Shown: positions 45,240-55,227 of the stretch, one piece after another
Layout of the letters: each line of letters starts with the position of its first letter
How positions within the stretch are numbered: position 1 is the stretch's first letter
Assembly: GCA_016930375.1 (NCBI GenBank)
Contig: JAFGGU010000098.1
Location: 1-64,000 of the forward strand
Length of the DNA stretch: 64,000 bases
From: Bacteroidales bacterium
Lineage (GTDB): Bacteria; Bacteroidota; Bacteroidia; Bacteroidales; UBA10428
Direction: 5' to 3'
The notes under the pieces: model-generated
The model's input: the letters and a program-made list of their open reading frames with translations, nothing else
What the model was told of the DNA's origin: nothing
Database searches by the model: none
Translations under genes and position numbers: made by a program

Positions 45240-46337
45240 TTAGTCTTCCATAAAGGCTCCGTCAAAAAAATAGCTCCAGAATGACCGGTCTGATTTGTAT
45301 TTATTCCTGTACCGCTTGTAATTCTCAGCGGACATGATCCCAACGGGTCCTTCATAAATACCGCCGGTCAGCTGACCGTCATATACCCTGATGGCCAATG
45401 AATTCAATCCGTTACGGTTCAACAGATCGGCAGGAATTTTATACAGTCTCCGGGCATTGTACTCCCATGATAATCTATGGGAATTAATGATCCATCCTGA
45501 CCCTCTGGGTTCACTGAACTTCCTGAGGTCATAAACACTACCGATGAATTTGCCGTTCAGATAAACCTCATCGGTGTCATCGATCTTTCCCAGTGAAAGA
45601 TAATAGTCACCGGACTTGAAATTCTGAGGCAACCTGAACTTTACCCTGTACCAGGCATATCCGTCGTAGTCATTGTATCCTTCGCTTTCCCAGGCCGAAG
45701 GAACCTGTATCCTTCTCCAGTTCTCATCGTTGTAATCAGGTGATTTCCAATCCTTGTTATCGCCGGTATGGAATCTCCATTTGCCGGTGAGATTTACGCT
45801 GAGGTAATTGTTATCAGCATCGCTGAATATGCCAACCGGGCCAGCAACGATACCTCCTCCGGCATAGGTGTCATAAACCTTCACGGCTATAACATTTTCA
45901 GCATTCTCTTTAAGATACCCGGCCGGAATGGTGTATTTTCTGACTTTACTGTAAGCCGTTACAAAGTCAGGGGGGAACTTGCCGGATTGTCCCAGCATTT
46001 TTCCGTTGATATAAACCACATCGGCATCGTCAATCCGGCCCAAAATAAGGAAAATGGGTGTAATGGCCGGTAAGTCGCCCAGTTTAAAGGTTTTTCTGTA
46101 CCAGGCATATCCGTTATACTCGTTATAACCCTGCTCCTCCCATTCATCAGGGACATTTATCTGGTCCCAGTCGGAATCATCATAAGCCGGACTGGCCCAC
46201 TGGATGTCGTCACCAATCGAGAACTTCCAGGATCCCGACAGGGATACGATTCTCCGTAAATCCTCTGCACTGGCTGACGCACAGAATACCAGAGCAATCA
46301 GGACCATCATGAAACGTGTATATGGTTTTGCAATCAT
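45240..46337 (-). CDS. Secreted protein of two GH2-type jelly-roll (sugar-binding) domains, copy 1
   Basis: A 365-residue paralogue of the downstream gene, with signal peptide (MVLIALVFCASASA region) and two beta-sandwich units (about 28-180 and 182-345). Shared motifs are WKFSIGDDIQWASPAYDDSDW, here split as WKFSIG and YDDSDWDQI, then EEQGYNEYNGYAWYRK, RIDDADVVYINGKMLG and YEGPVGI. The second unit has a 20-residue insert (around DLRKFSEPRGSGW). The C-terminal 20 residues are unlike the copy. No catalytic residues of GH2 are present because the barrel is absent. Tandem duplication plus domain duplication gives four related domains. Confidence 0.82.
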   Translation of the reverse strand: MIAKPYTRFMMVLIALVFCASASAEDLRRIVSLSGSWKFSIGDDIQWASPAYDDSDWDQINVPDEWEEQGYNEYNGYAWYRKTFKLGDLPAITPIFLILGRIDDADVVYINGKMLGQSGKFPPDFVTAYSKVRKYTIPAGYLKENAENVIAVKVYDTYAGGGIVAGPVGIFSDADNNYLSVNLTGKWRFHTGDNKDWKSPDYNDENWRRIQVPSAWESEGYNDYDGYAWYRVKFRLPQNFKSGDYYLSLGKIDDTDEVYLNGKFIGSVYDLRKFSEPRGSGWIINSHRLSWEYNARRLYKIPADLLNRNGLNSLAIRVYDGQLTGGIYEGPVGIMSAENYKRYRNKYKSDRSFWSYFFDGAFMED

Positions 46338-46357
46338 GGATATGGGTTATTAAGGTT

Positions 46358-46558
46358 TTACAAAATGATCAGTCCATTTACGTAGAACTTGCCGGAATGG
46401 CCGGTTTGATCAGTGCCAGCCGGCTCACTCTGCGGATTGGCATAGAGTTCGGTTTTTGTTGCGGGACAACCGATAAATGCATTGACATCACTTTGCCGGC
46501 ATTTCTGGCAGATCGCCGACAAGGCCAATAACACGGAAATAACAATAAACGGTTTCAT
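46358..46558 (-). CDS. Small exported Cys-containing protein at the head of the jelly-roll operon
   Basis: A 66-residue reading frame with a signal-peptide-like start (MKPFIVISVLLALSAICQKC) and a short polar remainder containing three cysteines in all. I do not recognise it. It ends 20 bases before the first jelly-roll gene, so it would be the first gene of that unit. The mature C-terminal sequence shows little secondary-structure bias, and the gene could be a decayed or spurious frame. The ATG at 46558 is chosen over one eight codons upstream. Confidence 0.5.
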   Translation of the reverse strand: MKPFIVISVLLALSAICQKCRQSDVNAFIGCPATKTELYANPQSEPAGTDQTGHSGKFYVNGLIIL

Positions 46559-46949
46559 AACGATATCTTTTGGGTGGTTCATCAGTTTTAAGATCTGAAT
46601 TCACCACCAAAAATACGCGGTCAGGAAACAATCGCTGTCACAGCCAGGTAAATAATTGTCATGGATTGTCACGGGATTGTAAAAGAATATTCCCGCAGGC
46701 ATGAAAAATCACTGCAAGGATGTTACTTTTTTGAATTCGGGTTCCATAGAGTCAGGGTGGAAATTCTTGCTGAAAGAACGCTGAATAATGACTTAAGATA
46801 TAAGGGAATGCTGCATTGAAGTATTAATTTTTATTAGACTCATTCTATACTATTTCTTTTTGTGATAAACCATTATCTTTGATATAGATCCAATTACTGA
46901 TGTGACAAATCAACAGACCGACATATCTATTAACCTGTAATTAATATCA
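46559..46949. other. 391-base non-coding divergent region
   Basis: Lies between the small exported protein (minus) and the GH-A lipoprotein (plus), so it should hold both promoters. Near its left end GGTGGT (46573-46578) and ACCACC (46603-46608) can pair in the leader of the minus operon, flanked by TTTT and AAAA. A TATCTTTG box is near the right end. A triplet of ATTGTCA/ATTGTCAC/ATTGTAA occurs at about 46657-46682. No RNA gene or reading frame was recognised. Confidence 0.5.
46874..46881 (+). promoter_or_regulatory. Candidate -7 box of the GH-A lipoprotein gene
   Basis: TATCTTTG fits TAnnTTTG and lies 68 bases before the ATG. A TTG at 46860-46862 is too close to serve as a normal -33 element. 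Confidence 0.35.
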
Positions 46950-48377
46950 ATGAAAATCAGGCCATTACTCGTCGTATCCTGCCTTCTTGCCATCCTGTTA
47001 GCAGCATGTGCCGGGAATTATCCTCCCATCAGCCTCCATCCCAAAAATCCGCATTACTTTTTGTTCCGGGGAAAACCGGCTGTACTGATAGGATCCACCG
47101 AGCATTACGGGGCAGTTCTCAACCTCGATTTCGATTATATTTCGTATTTCAATGAACTGGCCTCGAACCACCTGAATGTCACCCGTACATTTTCCGGCAT
47201 CTACCTTGAACCACAGGGTGCATTCGGCATTGAAAAAAATACCCTGGCGCCTGAAAGCAACAGGTACATTTGCCCCTGGGCGCGCAGCAATCAAATCGGA
47301 TATGCCCATGGCGGAAACAAGTTCGACCTTGACCAGTGGGATGAAGCCTATTTTGAGCGGCTGAAGGATTTTATCACCGAGGCCGGGAAAAGGGATATTG
47401 TGGTTGAACTGGATCTGTTTTCCAATTTCTACGATACGCTTCAGTGGAAATTGTGCCCGCTGTATATCGCAAACAACGTCAATCAGATCGGTGACTTCCT
47501 GGACCAAAAGGAAGTTCTCTCGTTAAGACATCCCGAGATCCTTGAAATACAGGAAAAGATGGTGAGAAAGATCGTTGAAACCTTGAAAGACTTTGACAAT
47601 CTGTATTATGAAGTGTGCAACGAGCCCTATTTCGGTGACCTCGAAGCTCTTGAAGCCTGGGAGCAGCATATGACAGGTGTCATTGCCGATGCAGAGAAGG
47701 ATTTCAGGCATAAACACCTGATTTCACAGAATATTGCCAATCATTCGCTTTTAATAGAAAGTCCGAATCCCCTGGTATCCGTTTTTAATTTCCATTATGC
47801 CCGCCCACCGGTCACGGTGGCTATGAACTATCATCTGAACAAGGTCATCGGTGACAACGAAACCGGTTTCGATGGAACAGAGGATGTGACTTACAGGAGG
47901 GAAGCCTGGAACTTCATGCTGGCCGGAGGTGCGTTGTTCAACAACCTCGACTATTCTTTTACCATTGATCATGAGAACGGCAGTTTTCCGATTCCTGCAA
48001 AACAACCCGGCGGAGGCGGACCCGACCTGCGCGCACAACTCCAAATTTTAAAAGATGTTCTGGAGGAAACTGATTTTATCCATATGGTACCCATGGATTC
48101 CATTAACAGGGACATTCACAAGGATAGGCAGATTGAGGTGCTGGCCAGGGAGGGAGAGCAATACCTGTTCTACTTAACCCGTGAAGGGCAAAGAATAAAA
48201 TGCTGTGCGGTTTCTCCTGAAATTCCTGCTGGTGACTATACCGGCGAATGGATTGATACAAAAACCGGGAAACGTACAATGTTTGATTTAAAGGCACATC
48301 CCGGAGGTATTAAAAGCTTTACCACACCGCCGTTTTCTGAAGATATCGCGCTGAAGTTGACGAGAAAGAGGCGGTAA
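46950..48377 (+). CDS. GH-A clan (DUF4038/cellulase-like) glycoside hydrolase lipoprotein
   Basis: A 475-residue protein with a lipobox (AILLAACAGN), so it is lipid-anchored. The sequence follows the pattern of (beta/alpha)8 GH-A clan enzymes: ISLHPKNPHYFLFRGKPAVL at the start (family-typical RGKPAVLIG), acid/base Glu in YYEVCNEPY near residue 221, and a probable nucleophile Glu in GDNETGFDG near 302. A small C-terminal beta domain (about 390-470, GEWIDTKTGKR) is usual for this group. The substrate is unknown. It is alone on its strand before a repeat element and is not linked to SusC/SusD. Confidence 0.8.
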   Translation: MKIRPLLVVSCLLAILLAACAGNYPPISLHPKNPHYFLFRGKPAVLIGSTEHYGAVLNLDFDYISYFNELASNHLNVTRTFSGIYLEPQGAFGIEKNTLAPESNRYICPWARSNQIGYAHGGNKFDLDQWDEAYFERLKDFITEAGKRDIVVELDLFSNFYDTLQWKLCPLYIANNVNQIGDFLDQKEVLSLRHPEILEIQEKMVRKIVETLKDFDNLYYEVCNEPYFGDLEALEAWEQHMTGVIADAEKDFRHKHLISQNIANHSLLIESPNPLVSVFNFHYARPPVTVAMNYHLNKVIGDNETGFDGTEDVTYRREAWNFMLAGGALFNNLDYSFTIDHENGSFPIPAKQPGGGGPDLRAQLQILKDVLEETDFIHMVPMDSINRDIHKDRQIEVLAREGEQYLFYLTREGQRIKCCAVSPEIPAGDYTGEWIDTKTGKRTMFDLKAHPGGIKSFTTPPFSEDIALKLTRKRR

Positions 48378-48397
48378 TAAATTTAGCAATAGGAATC

Positions 48398-48446
48398 AGG
48401 CCTGAAGGGCCGTAATGTATCAGCGCAGGGTGAAGCCCTTCGTAAA
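48398..48446 (+). repeat. 49-bp direct repeat, copy A
   Basis: Begins AGGCCTGAAGGGCCGTAATG and continues through a hairpin-forming CGCAGGG-TGAAG-CCCTTCG. It is 48/49 identical to copy B at 48929-48977. It lies between the GH-A gene and the NTF2-like gene and could also serve as a transcription-end hairpin. Confidence 0.85.
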
Positions 48447-48469
48447 TAGCCATTTCAAAATATAATAAT

Positions 48470-48925
48470 ATGAAAATCCCAACCCTTATCATCGTTTTGG
48501 GTTTATTGTCATTCACCGGCAAAGGACAAGACCCTAAAGAAAGAGAATTGGTAAACAACGTTATCCTTGAATTCCAGGATGATTTTAATGACGGGGATTT
48601 TAAAAATGCAGTCAACTATTCAACAACTGATTGGGAACATGTCAATCCAAACGGCGGAATTAGCAAAGGCCGTGAAAACGTTTTAAAGGAAGTCAGAGCG
48701 GTTCATCAATCATTCCTGAAGGGAGTAAGCATGAAGATCGAAACCATGGAGATCAGATTTCTTACACCGGCAGTAGCGGTTGCAACTGTCATTCATGGAT
48801 TGGACGATTATATTACACCTGATGGCAATTTGCATAAAAACGAGCGTCAGATGAAAACCTATATTGTCATCAAGCAAGAAGGTAAATGGCTCCTGGCCCA
48901 TGACCATAACACGGTTATTTCCTGA
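48470..48925 (+). CDS. Secreted NTF2/SnoaL-like (DUF4440-type) protein
   Basis: A 151-residue protein with a short signal peptide ending at about residue 19 (FTGKGQ). The mature part has the compact NTF2-like pattern: an N-terminal helix (ELVNNVILEFQDDFNDGDF), WEHVNPNGGISKG, and C-terminal strands (TYIVIKQEGKWLLAHDHNTV). Such proteins bind small ligands or act as steroid-isomerase-like enzymes; the role here is unknown. The gene is bracketed by two copies of a 49-bp direct repeat, copy B starting four bases after its stop. Confidence 0.78.
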   Translation: MKIPTLIIVLGLLSFTGKGQDPKERELVNNVILEFQDDFNDGDFKNAVNYSTTDWEHVNPNGGISKGRENVLKEVRAVHQSFLKGVSMKIETMEIRFLTPAVAVATVIHGLDDYITPDGNLHKNERQMKTYIVIKQEGKWLLAHDHNTVIS

Positions 48926-48928
48926 CTA

Positions 48929-48977
48929 AGGCCTGAAGGGCCGTAATGTATCAGCGCAGGGTGAAGCCCTGCGTAAA
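48929..48977 (+). repeat. 49-bp direct repeat, copy B
   Basis: Identical to copy A at 48398-48446 except for one base. Here the inner hairpin is perfect: CGCAGGG, loop TGAAG, CCCTGCG. It begins four bases after the stop of the NTF2-like gene. Confidence 0.85.
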
Positions 48978-49117
48978 CCGAAAATGCGTTGTACCTTGCG
49001 CTATACGGATATTATGTGTTATCCTACAAATCCAAAGGCCTTAACTAGCAATGCAAACTCATCTGTAGTTCTGGAAAGTTTATTAACTTGTACATCAGAT
49101 TCAAAATATAAAATGCC

Positions 49118-49615
49118 ATGATGAAAACATCCTGTTTTATGCCATTAGGCGTATGTATTTCTGTTCTGCTAATACTTTCTTCCTGTGACAAAGCTGATAA
49201 AGCTGTAGATCTGACGGCCGAAAGAATTCTTGTAGAAAAAGCCATTCACAGCTGTATCGGATGGGCAAAAACCAAAGATATTAATTTGCTCTACAGTGTT
49301 ATTGCCAATGACAGTAACTACCTCGAAGTGGATCCCGGTAATAAGGTAGTGAAAGGATTTGAGGATTTCAGGCAATCTGAGACCTTCTGGATGAATCCTG
49401 ATTTTAAGGCTGTGCGATATGAAATCAGTGATCTGAAAGTTCAATTCTCCAAATCATCTGATGTCGCCTGGTTCTTCTGCATGCTTGATGATATGAATGA
49501 ATGGAAGGGACAGCCGGCGAACTGGGAAAACACGAGATGGACCGGTGTCCTTGAAAAAAGAGATAACAAATGGACCATGGTTCAGATGCACTTTTCATTT
49601 GCAAGTGATAAATAG
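49118..49615 (+). CDS. NTF2/SnoaL-like lipoprotein
   Basis: A 165-residue lipoprotein (lipobox LILSSC). The mature domain is NTF2-like: an N-terminal helix with IGWAKTKDINLLYSVIAND, then DSNYLEVDP, KGFEDFRQSETFW and C-terminal strands GVLEKRDNKWTMVQMHFSF. It is of the same general fold as the protein encoded just upstream but only weakly similar in sequence. Ligand and function are unknown. The two ATGs at 49118 and 49121 cannot be distinguished. Confidence 0.78.
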   Translation: MMKTSCFMPLGVCISVLLILSSCDKADKAVDLTAERILVEKAIHSCIGWAKTKDINLLYSVIANDSNYLEVDPGNKVVKGFEDFRQSETFWMNPDFKAVRYEISDLKVQFSKSSDVAWFFCMLDDMNEWKGQPANWENTRWTGVLEKRDNKWTMVQMHFSFASDK

Positions 49616-49749
49616 ACAAAGTGTAAAATTGCATTAATCCCATTTTTTGATCAAAGATATCCCGCCCCGCACAACAAGTACGCGAAAAATCCGTATATAT
49701 ATTGATCACGTTAAGCAGCTACTAACTTTTAACCAACTATCCATCAACT

Positions 49750-52700
49750 ATGTTAACGATTCCAAAACCTCGTTACCTGGTTGCCTGTCTGTTTTTTACT
49801 CTTTCCCTTGGTTTACAGGCCCAGCAGGGATTCCTCATCAGTACCGGCAACGATCAGAAGCAATTGTTGAAAGCCTACAGGCTTGTCCTTGAAAAATCGT
49901 CGGATGATTATCGTGACGGCACTGCTGCCTGGGATAACGAAATCTTTCCCGGTTACGGTGAACATTCCGTTTACTGGATTACCAGCGGTCCCCAGGCCGG
50001 AAAATTCGTATACCCGGGTGACCTTCCCGAAGATTACCGGCATCTTGCAGGCAACGCATACAGCCATTTCAACCCGGCTGCACAAAACCAGACATCCGTG
50101 CAGTTTAAGAAACATCCCAAACGCATTGCCATTTTCAAAAGCAAGTACAAGGCAAATGAAACCACCCTGTCGTGGGAAGCCATATACTTTGAGCAGCTTT
50201 TCAGGGAGCACCTGATGGATGATGTTTTTTATACCGTAAATGAAGATTCCATCACCGGCACCGGCCTTGATGCTCATACTGAACTATTGATCATTCCGGC
50301 ATTCGCTGCCAAAGACTCGAATTATACATTTTATATCGACAGCATTTTCTCCGTAACGCCTTCGCTCGGCATGGCCATACAGGATTTCATGGGTCGTGGC
50401 GGGAGCATTTATGCCGAAGGCAATGGCGTGTATTTTCTTCAGAAAGCAAGCTGCCTTGAAAATGGCGCTGTTAACTATGACACGGAGGATTACGGCAACG
50501 GCCTGCGTCCGGTTACCGCAAGCGCCATGCCGAATATTGCGAATTTCGGTTTCGATGCCGCAGATAATAAGCTCTTTGGCCCGAAATTCCCGACCATCAC
50601 TTCATCCCGCATATACCCAGCTGCCACGCTCGGGGAAACAGGAAATCCATGCATTTTTCTGATTAATCCGGCCCACACAGAAGGCAGCCGGATCATCTGC
50701 AACACCGGAATGCCAACAGTTTACGGGTTTACCGATCCCGATGACGAGAGCATGCAGATAAGCTGGACCATGACAGCCATAGTTTCAGCATTTACCCACA
50801 ATATCGATGTGACCCGCAAGGTCCGCAATGAACTCACAGGTGCCATGGCCACCGGCGACAATGCCATTTCATACGACCGATCAGACACCATCGATGTGGA
50901 GATCCGCCTGCGTAACCTGTCGGATCAGCCTGTTTCGGGCATTACCCTCAATGAAAGCATTTCCGCGTATTTCACCTTCCTCGATGTGACATCGGGTGAC
51001 GGTTTCAGCCGGGACGGGAACCGGATCACCTTCACTGGTCTGGCGCTGGCCGCACATACCGAAAAAACAATTGTCTACCGGGTAATTACTCCTGACCCCG
51101 ACAGTGAGATTCACGAAGATGTTGATGATTATATTGCCCACGGTACACTTGCAGCCGTGTCCATCGGCCGGATAACTTATAGCCATGGTGGATTCAACAA
51201 TGCCTTCACCAAGGATAAGGATTATGCCGACCTCATTTTCAGCGCCCGCATTTTTGCCGATACCGATGTGAACTGGAAAAACTTTCTGAACCTTGAATAC
51301 CAGCCCTTTAAAGTGTTCATGATCATGGAGAACAAATCGCGTTCCCCCGCCCTGAACGCAGTATATACGCAGTATATCCCCAAAGATGTACCATTTTACT
51401 GGAGTGATAACTCCATCAATATACCCATCCTGAAAACACCGGGAGGGAAATTCGTGGATGTGTTAAAAGGCAGCAATGACGAGTCCCATCCTGAGTTTGA
51501 CATGGACTCCGACGGACATCCCGACGTATGGCTCGACACCACTTCGATCTTTCCGAAAGGATATCAAATAACTGAAGAGGAGGTTTACTGGGCCAATCCA
51601 TGGAACCACCTTCGCACAGGCGATGATGGTTTCGTGTTTGAAGATATCGATCACGACGGGCAGGTTGCCATTGACAATAACGGAGACGGAATTCCTGACG
51701 TGCAGGAACCCGGAGACAAGATCAGGGTTTGGAAGGTAACCTGGGATATGGGCCGTGTGGAAGGTTATGAATATCATGATCCTTACTGCAATTATGAAAT
51801 CTGGGTGGATCCGCCCGACCTGGTACCGCTTGCAGCCGGCGTAGGCTATGTGCATGACTCCATCGGGAATCCCTATCCCGGCATGTTTTATCCTTACACC
51901 GAAGACATCGGTACGGCCAACCTGAGTGATACAACCTGGAGCCATTGGATGGACAGGGATGACAACGGCCGTGTGATCTGGAAACAGCTCATTCACCAGC
52001 GGATCAACAATTACGAAGGTTTTACCTTTATCGACACTGCCGATGTGAATTACCATCCCCTGCCGACTGACAGTGTTATCGGCACCTGTCCCCAGCCGCA
52101 CCGTGAATTCCTCGCCGTTCTCTCCCTGGGGGGTGAAGAAATCGACATGACCCATTACACCCCGCAGCAATCGCTGTATTCAAAAATAGATTATGAAACC
52201 GTTTTCGGCGAAGAAAGGGTTACCCCCATCCGTACCACCTATACTTACTGGGCTCCGTTGCCGAATCCGCTGCAATTTGAATATCTGTCGAACAATTACC
52301 GGATCACCGATACGCTGGGTCTGCCGCTGGAAGAACTTCCGGAATACGGACCGGCAAAGCTGATCTATGATATGGATGCCTCCACCGAATACACGTATTA
52401 CTGGATACGCAATTATGGCCATGATGTGGATTACAACGATCCCTCCGAAGCCGCTGAAGGCATGGAAGCCCTGGGTGACGGCGTTTTTGGCTATTTCGTG
52501 TACGCAATACCCAAAGGCATGGGTGGTTACCGCATTACACTGCCGCAGGACGAAAATGGTTCTTACCTGACCGATGAAATTGTTACTATAAACGGTCAGC
52601 CATTTACCAAATGGCTCGACAATCCCAATACGCTGAACGCTGTGGAAATTTGGGAAACACCCTTTGAATACCAGGTGTACATTCCCCAGCTGTTAATTCC

Positions 52701-55227
52701 ACCCGCCCTCGATGATGATGATTTTAACAGTGCCGACGACTGGATTGACGACCGGGGAGACAGGTTCCAATCCGAAACCGGCTTTCTTCATGATGCCTTC
52801 ATGCCGGGCGATGGAACCTGGCTTGCTGGAGCTGACGGAACTATGGGTGATGATTATTTCGAGGACCTTGGAAAAACCCACATTCAGATACATGCGGATT
52901 ATATGGGCCGCGGCCGTGAAGGATCCGTTGAGATCAGCAAGGGCGGGGTACTGGTGGTTGAGGAGATCTTTGGTGGTTCTCCCTGGGTCATATTTTCGCA
53001 TGTGCTATCGGGATTTGCCAGGGGTACGGATCTGTCGGTTCAGTCGCAGGTAATCCCCGAAGTGGTATATTATGGCATCGACACGGTTTACCTGAAACAT
53101 GTGGTTGCCGATACCAACGAGCCGCATTTTTTCGACGCCAGCTTTGATCCCTACCACATATCCTATGGCTACGGCGAAACAACAATCACCACCTATGTGG
53201 GGGCCAAAGATCCCTGCAGCCTGGTGGAACCGGCCATTGCCATGCCGGCCATCCTTGATCTCGTATTTGATAACCATACCGTTACTCTCGTTCCGAATGC
53301 CGATGTTGAAAATCCTGACCTGGCGGGATACCCGAAACAGGTCAGCGGCACCTTCCTCGAAGTCCGGGTGGAGGTGAACAACAGCACCGTCGACAACTGG
53401 ATCAATACAACAGTGACCCCGCAGATTCCGGCGGAATTGGGCAACTCATCCATCGCACTAAGCTATGTTGCCTATCCCCGGCCGCTGGTTCCTTCGCATT
53501 ACAACAGTGCTACCGGTGACATTATTTCCGGTGACCAGCCCGGAACCTTTACCACCGGCTGGCGCTTTAACCAACCCGAGGGAGAGGTGCTGATCAAAAT
53601 GGGAAATACGCTGAACCTGATGCAACCTACACGGAGAGCCTACTTTGTGTTCCTGTTGAAAATCGATCCTGTGCTCAGCGAAGGGATCTATGAAATCCCG
53701 TTTATCCTTTCAGGATCCAGGAAACATTACTCCGGGGCCGATCACGGATCGGTTTCCTATGCTGTTCCCCATGCGCTTTTCTGCATTGCCGGCAAAAATG
53801 AAACAGGCTATGTTTCACAGTACCGGCAGATCATCCTGGGCCAATCCGCTTTGGAAACACTCGATGTTGCGGCTACCTCCGATTTCAAGCCTACCGGTCG
53901 CATCAAATGGTCAATTGACGATTTCGGACGCCAGGAGTTTGAAACCATACCCGGTACGCTGCCAGCGCAGGGCTCCTCCATTGACCTCAGTAGGTTCAGG
54001 GCATTCCCTGTTCCTGACACGGCCCAACTCGTCATCCTACAGGAAGGTGTCGTGGATAGTTACAACACAACTGCCGAATTCCTGCGCCTGACCGATGGAC
54101 AGACTGTGAATTATACCAATGCCAAAGGTGATCAGGTGGCGGTTTCTGAAAGGTTACAGGTCAGACCGGTCGGCCCCAGGATCAGGGTGAAAAACAAGTT
54201 ATACAGCATCAACGGAATTGCAGTGACCGATACCATCGTGTATGAACCGGACCAGGACCTCTACATAGAAACCAAGCTTACGGCCAAAAATACCGGTTCG
54301 GACATTTCTTCCAATACGCTGGTGCACATATTCCCCGGTGATTTTTACGAAGTGAGAACGGCTGACCTTGATGCCAACTGTTCATACAGCAATAATCTGC
54401 TTATGGTCGATTTTGGAAGTGTCATACCGGGTGAAATGAAAGAGCAGTTGCTGCCTTTTGTGCTCAGGCCCGATGCCCTTCCCGAGGGAGTGGATATCTG
54501 CACGCTGATTGAACAGTCGGAAATCGATTATGAGGGCACCCTGGTGAACCTGGCTTTCAATTTCACCGATACGAACAAGGTGAAACTTGACCTGTACGAC
54601 TTCGAGGCAACCGCCATATCATTCAACGACCTTGGAAATGGGGTGGTGCAGGTGAATGCTACCCTGGGGAACCGCGGTATCACAGGTAAGAATATATGGG
54701 TGAGGATATATCCGATCATTGGTGGTGGGGCCTATGAATTCCCGATTGCCGAACTGCGGCTTGAGAATTTCGATCCCATGCAGACCATTGATCTCTCCGG
54801 AAACTATACGTTGCCCGCAACGGACAAATCCATTGAATTCATGGCGGTAGTGGATGACGGAGATAAGATTGTTGAAATAACCGAATTGAACAACACCCTT
54901 CGGATCACGTTTGTTGCCACGGCTCTGGATGAACCCCTGGCAGAGGAGAATCGCCTGAATGTTTACCCGGTGCCGTTTGCAGATGAAGTTCATTTCGAAT
55001 ACATGCTCAACAAGGAATACAGGAACATTACCCTTAAAGTCCTTGATCTGAGCGGCAGGCTGTGGATGGAACTCAACAACTGCCCGGCAGAAAACGGCTT
55101 GAACTCCCTGACCTGGAGAAATTCTGCAATGCCCGACGGCAATTACATCTACAGGCTGACGGGTTCGGATAACCCGGGTTCGGAAACGCTGCTGTTTACA
55201 GGGAGGCTGACTAAGGTGACATGGTAA
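49750..55227 (+). CDS. Giant type IX secretion cargo with type A sorting domain
   Basis: An 1825-residue secreted protein. A signal peptide (to about residue 25, LGLQAQ) is followed by a large beta-rich region without a recognised catalytic domain. Ca2+-type loops of the thrombospondin-3 kind are visible at about 584 (DMDSDGHPDVW) and 632-656 (DIDHDGQVAIDNNGDGIPD). CARDB-like and DUF11-like stretches occur at about 370-450 and 1490-1720. The last 90 residues, from LNVYPVPFADEVHF to GNYIYRL, are a type A Por sorting domain that directs export and surface attachment. Its stop overlaps the next gene by seven bases, and PorP/SprF follows, so it is probably a surface or adhesion protein. Confidence 0.88.
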   Translation: MLTIPKPRYLVACLFFTLSLGLQAQQGFLISTGNDQKQLLKAYRLVLEKSSDDYRDGTAAWDNEIFPGYGEHSVYWITSGPQAGKFVYPGDLPEDYRHLAGNAYSHFNPAAQNQTSVQFKKHPKRIAIFKSKYKANETTLSWEAIYFEQLFREHLMDDVFYTVNEDSITGTGLDAHTELLIIPAFAAKDSNYTFYIDSIFSVTPSLGMAIQDFMGRGGSIYAEGNGVYFLQKASCLENGAVNYDTEDYGNGLRPVTASAMPNIANFGFDAADNKLFGPKFPTITSSRIYPAATLGETGNPCIFLINPAHTEGSRIICNTGMPTVYGFTDPDDESMQISWTMTAIVSAFTHNIDVTRKVRNELTGAMATGDNAISYDRSDTIDVEIRLRNLSDQPVSGITLNESISAYFTFLDVTSGDGFSRDGNRITFTGLALAAHTEKTIVYRVITPDPDSEIHEDVDDYIAHGTLAAVSIGRITYSHGGFNNAFTKDKDYADLIFSARIFADTDVNWKNFLNLEYQPFKVFMIMENKSRSPALNAVYTQYIPKDVPFYWSDNSINIPILKTPGGKFVDVLKGSNDESHPEFDMDSDGHPDVWLDTTSIFPKGYQITEEEVYWANPWNHLRTGDDGFVFEDIDHDGQVAIDNNGDGIPDVQEPGDKIRVWKVTWDMGRVEGYEYHDPYCNYEIWVDPPDLVPLAAGVGYVHDSIGNPYPGMFYPYTEDIGTANLSDTTWSHWMDRDDNGRVIWKQLIHQRINNYEGFTFIDTADVNYHPLPTDSVIGTCPQPHREFLAVLSLGGEEIDMTHYTPQQSLYSKIDYETVFGEERVTPIRTTYTYWAPLPNPLQFEYLSNNYRITDTLGLPLEELPEYGPAKLIYDMDASTEYTYYWIRNYGHDVDYNDPSEAAEGMEALGDGVFGYFVYAIPKGMGGYRITLPQDENGSYLTDEIVTINGQPFTKWLDNPNTLNAVEIWETPFEYQVYIPQLLIPPALDDDDFNSADDWIDDRGDRFQSETGFLHDAFMPGDGTWLAGADGTMGDDYFEDLGKTHIQIHADYMGRGREGSVEISKGGVLVVEEIFGGSPWVIFSHVLSGFARGTDLSVQSQVIPEVVYYGIDTVYLKHVVADTNEPHFFDASFDPYHISYGYGETTITTYVGAKDPCSLVEPAIAMPAILDLVFDNHTVTLVPNADVENPDLAGYPKQVSGTFLEVRVEVNNSTVDNWINTTVTPQIPAELGNSSIALSYVAYPRPLVPSHYNSATGDIISGDQPGTFTTGWRFNQPEGEVLIKMGNTLNLMQPTRRAYFVFLLKIDPVLSEGIYEIPFILSGSRKHYSGADHGSVSYAVPHALFCIAGKNETGYVSQYRQIILGQSALETLDVAATSDFKPTGRIKWSIDDFGRQEFETIPGTLPAQGSSIDLSRFRAFPVPDTAQLVILQEGVVDSYNTTAEFLRLTDGQTVNYTNAKGDQVAVSERLQVRPVGPRIRVKNKLYSINGIAVTDTIVYEPDQDLYIETKLTAKNTGSDISSNTLVHIFPGDFYEVRTADLDANCSYSNNLLMVDFGSVIPGEMKEQLLPFVLRPDALPEGVDICTLIEQSEIDYEGTLVNLAFNFTDTNKVKLDLYDFEATAISFNDLGNGVVQVNATLGNRGITGKNIWVRIYPIIGGGAYEFPIAELRLENFDPMQTIDLSGNYTLPATDKSIEFMAVVDDGDKIVEITELNNTLRITFVATALDEPLAEENRLNVYPVPFADEVHFEYMLNKEYRNITLKVLDLSGRLWMELNNCPAENGLNSLTWRNSAMPDGNYIYRLTGSDNPGSETLLFTGRLTKVTW

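Noticed and set aside
48398-48977. CRISPR array
   Set aside because: Only two repeat copies, 531 bases apart, with a gene between; no regular spacers and no cas genes.
48398-48977. Insertion sequence or composite transposon
   Set aside because: No transposase gene and no terminal inverted repeats; the direct repeats are short and hairpin-like.
51463-52170. Minus-strand open frame of 235 codons
   Set aside because: Antisense to the giant type IX cargo with no recognisable domain.
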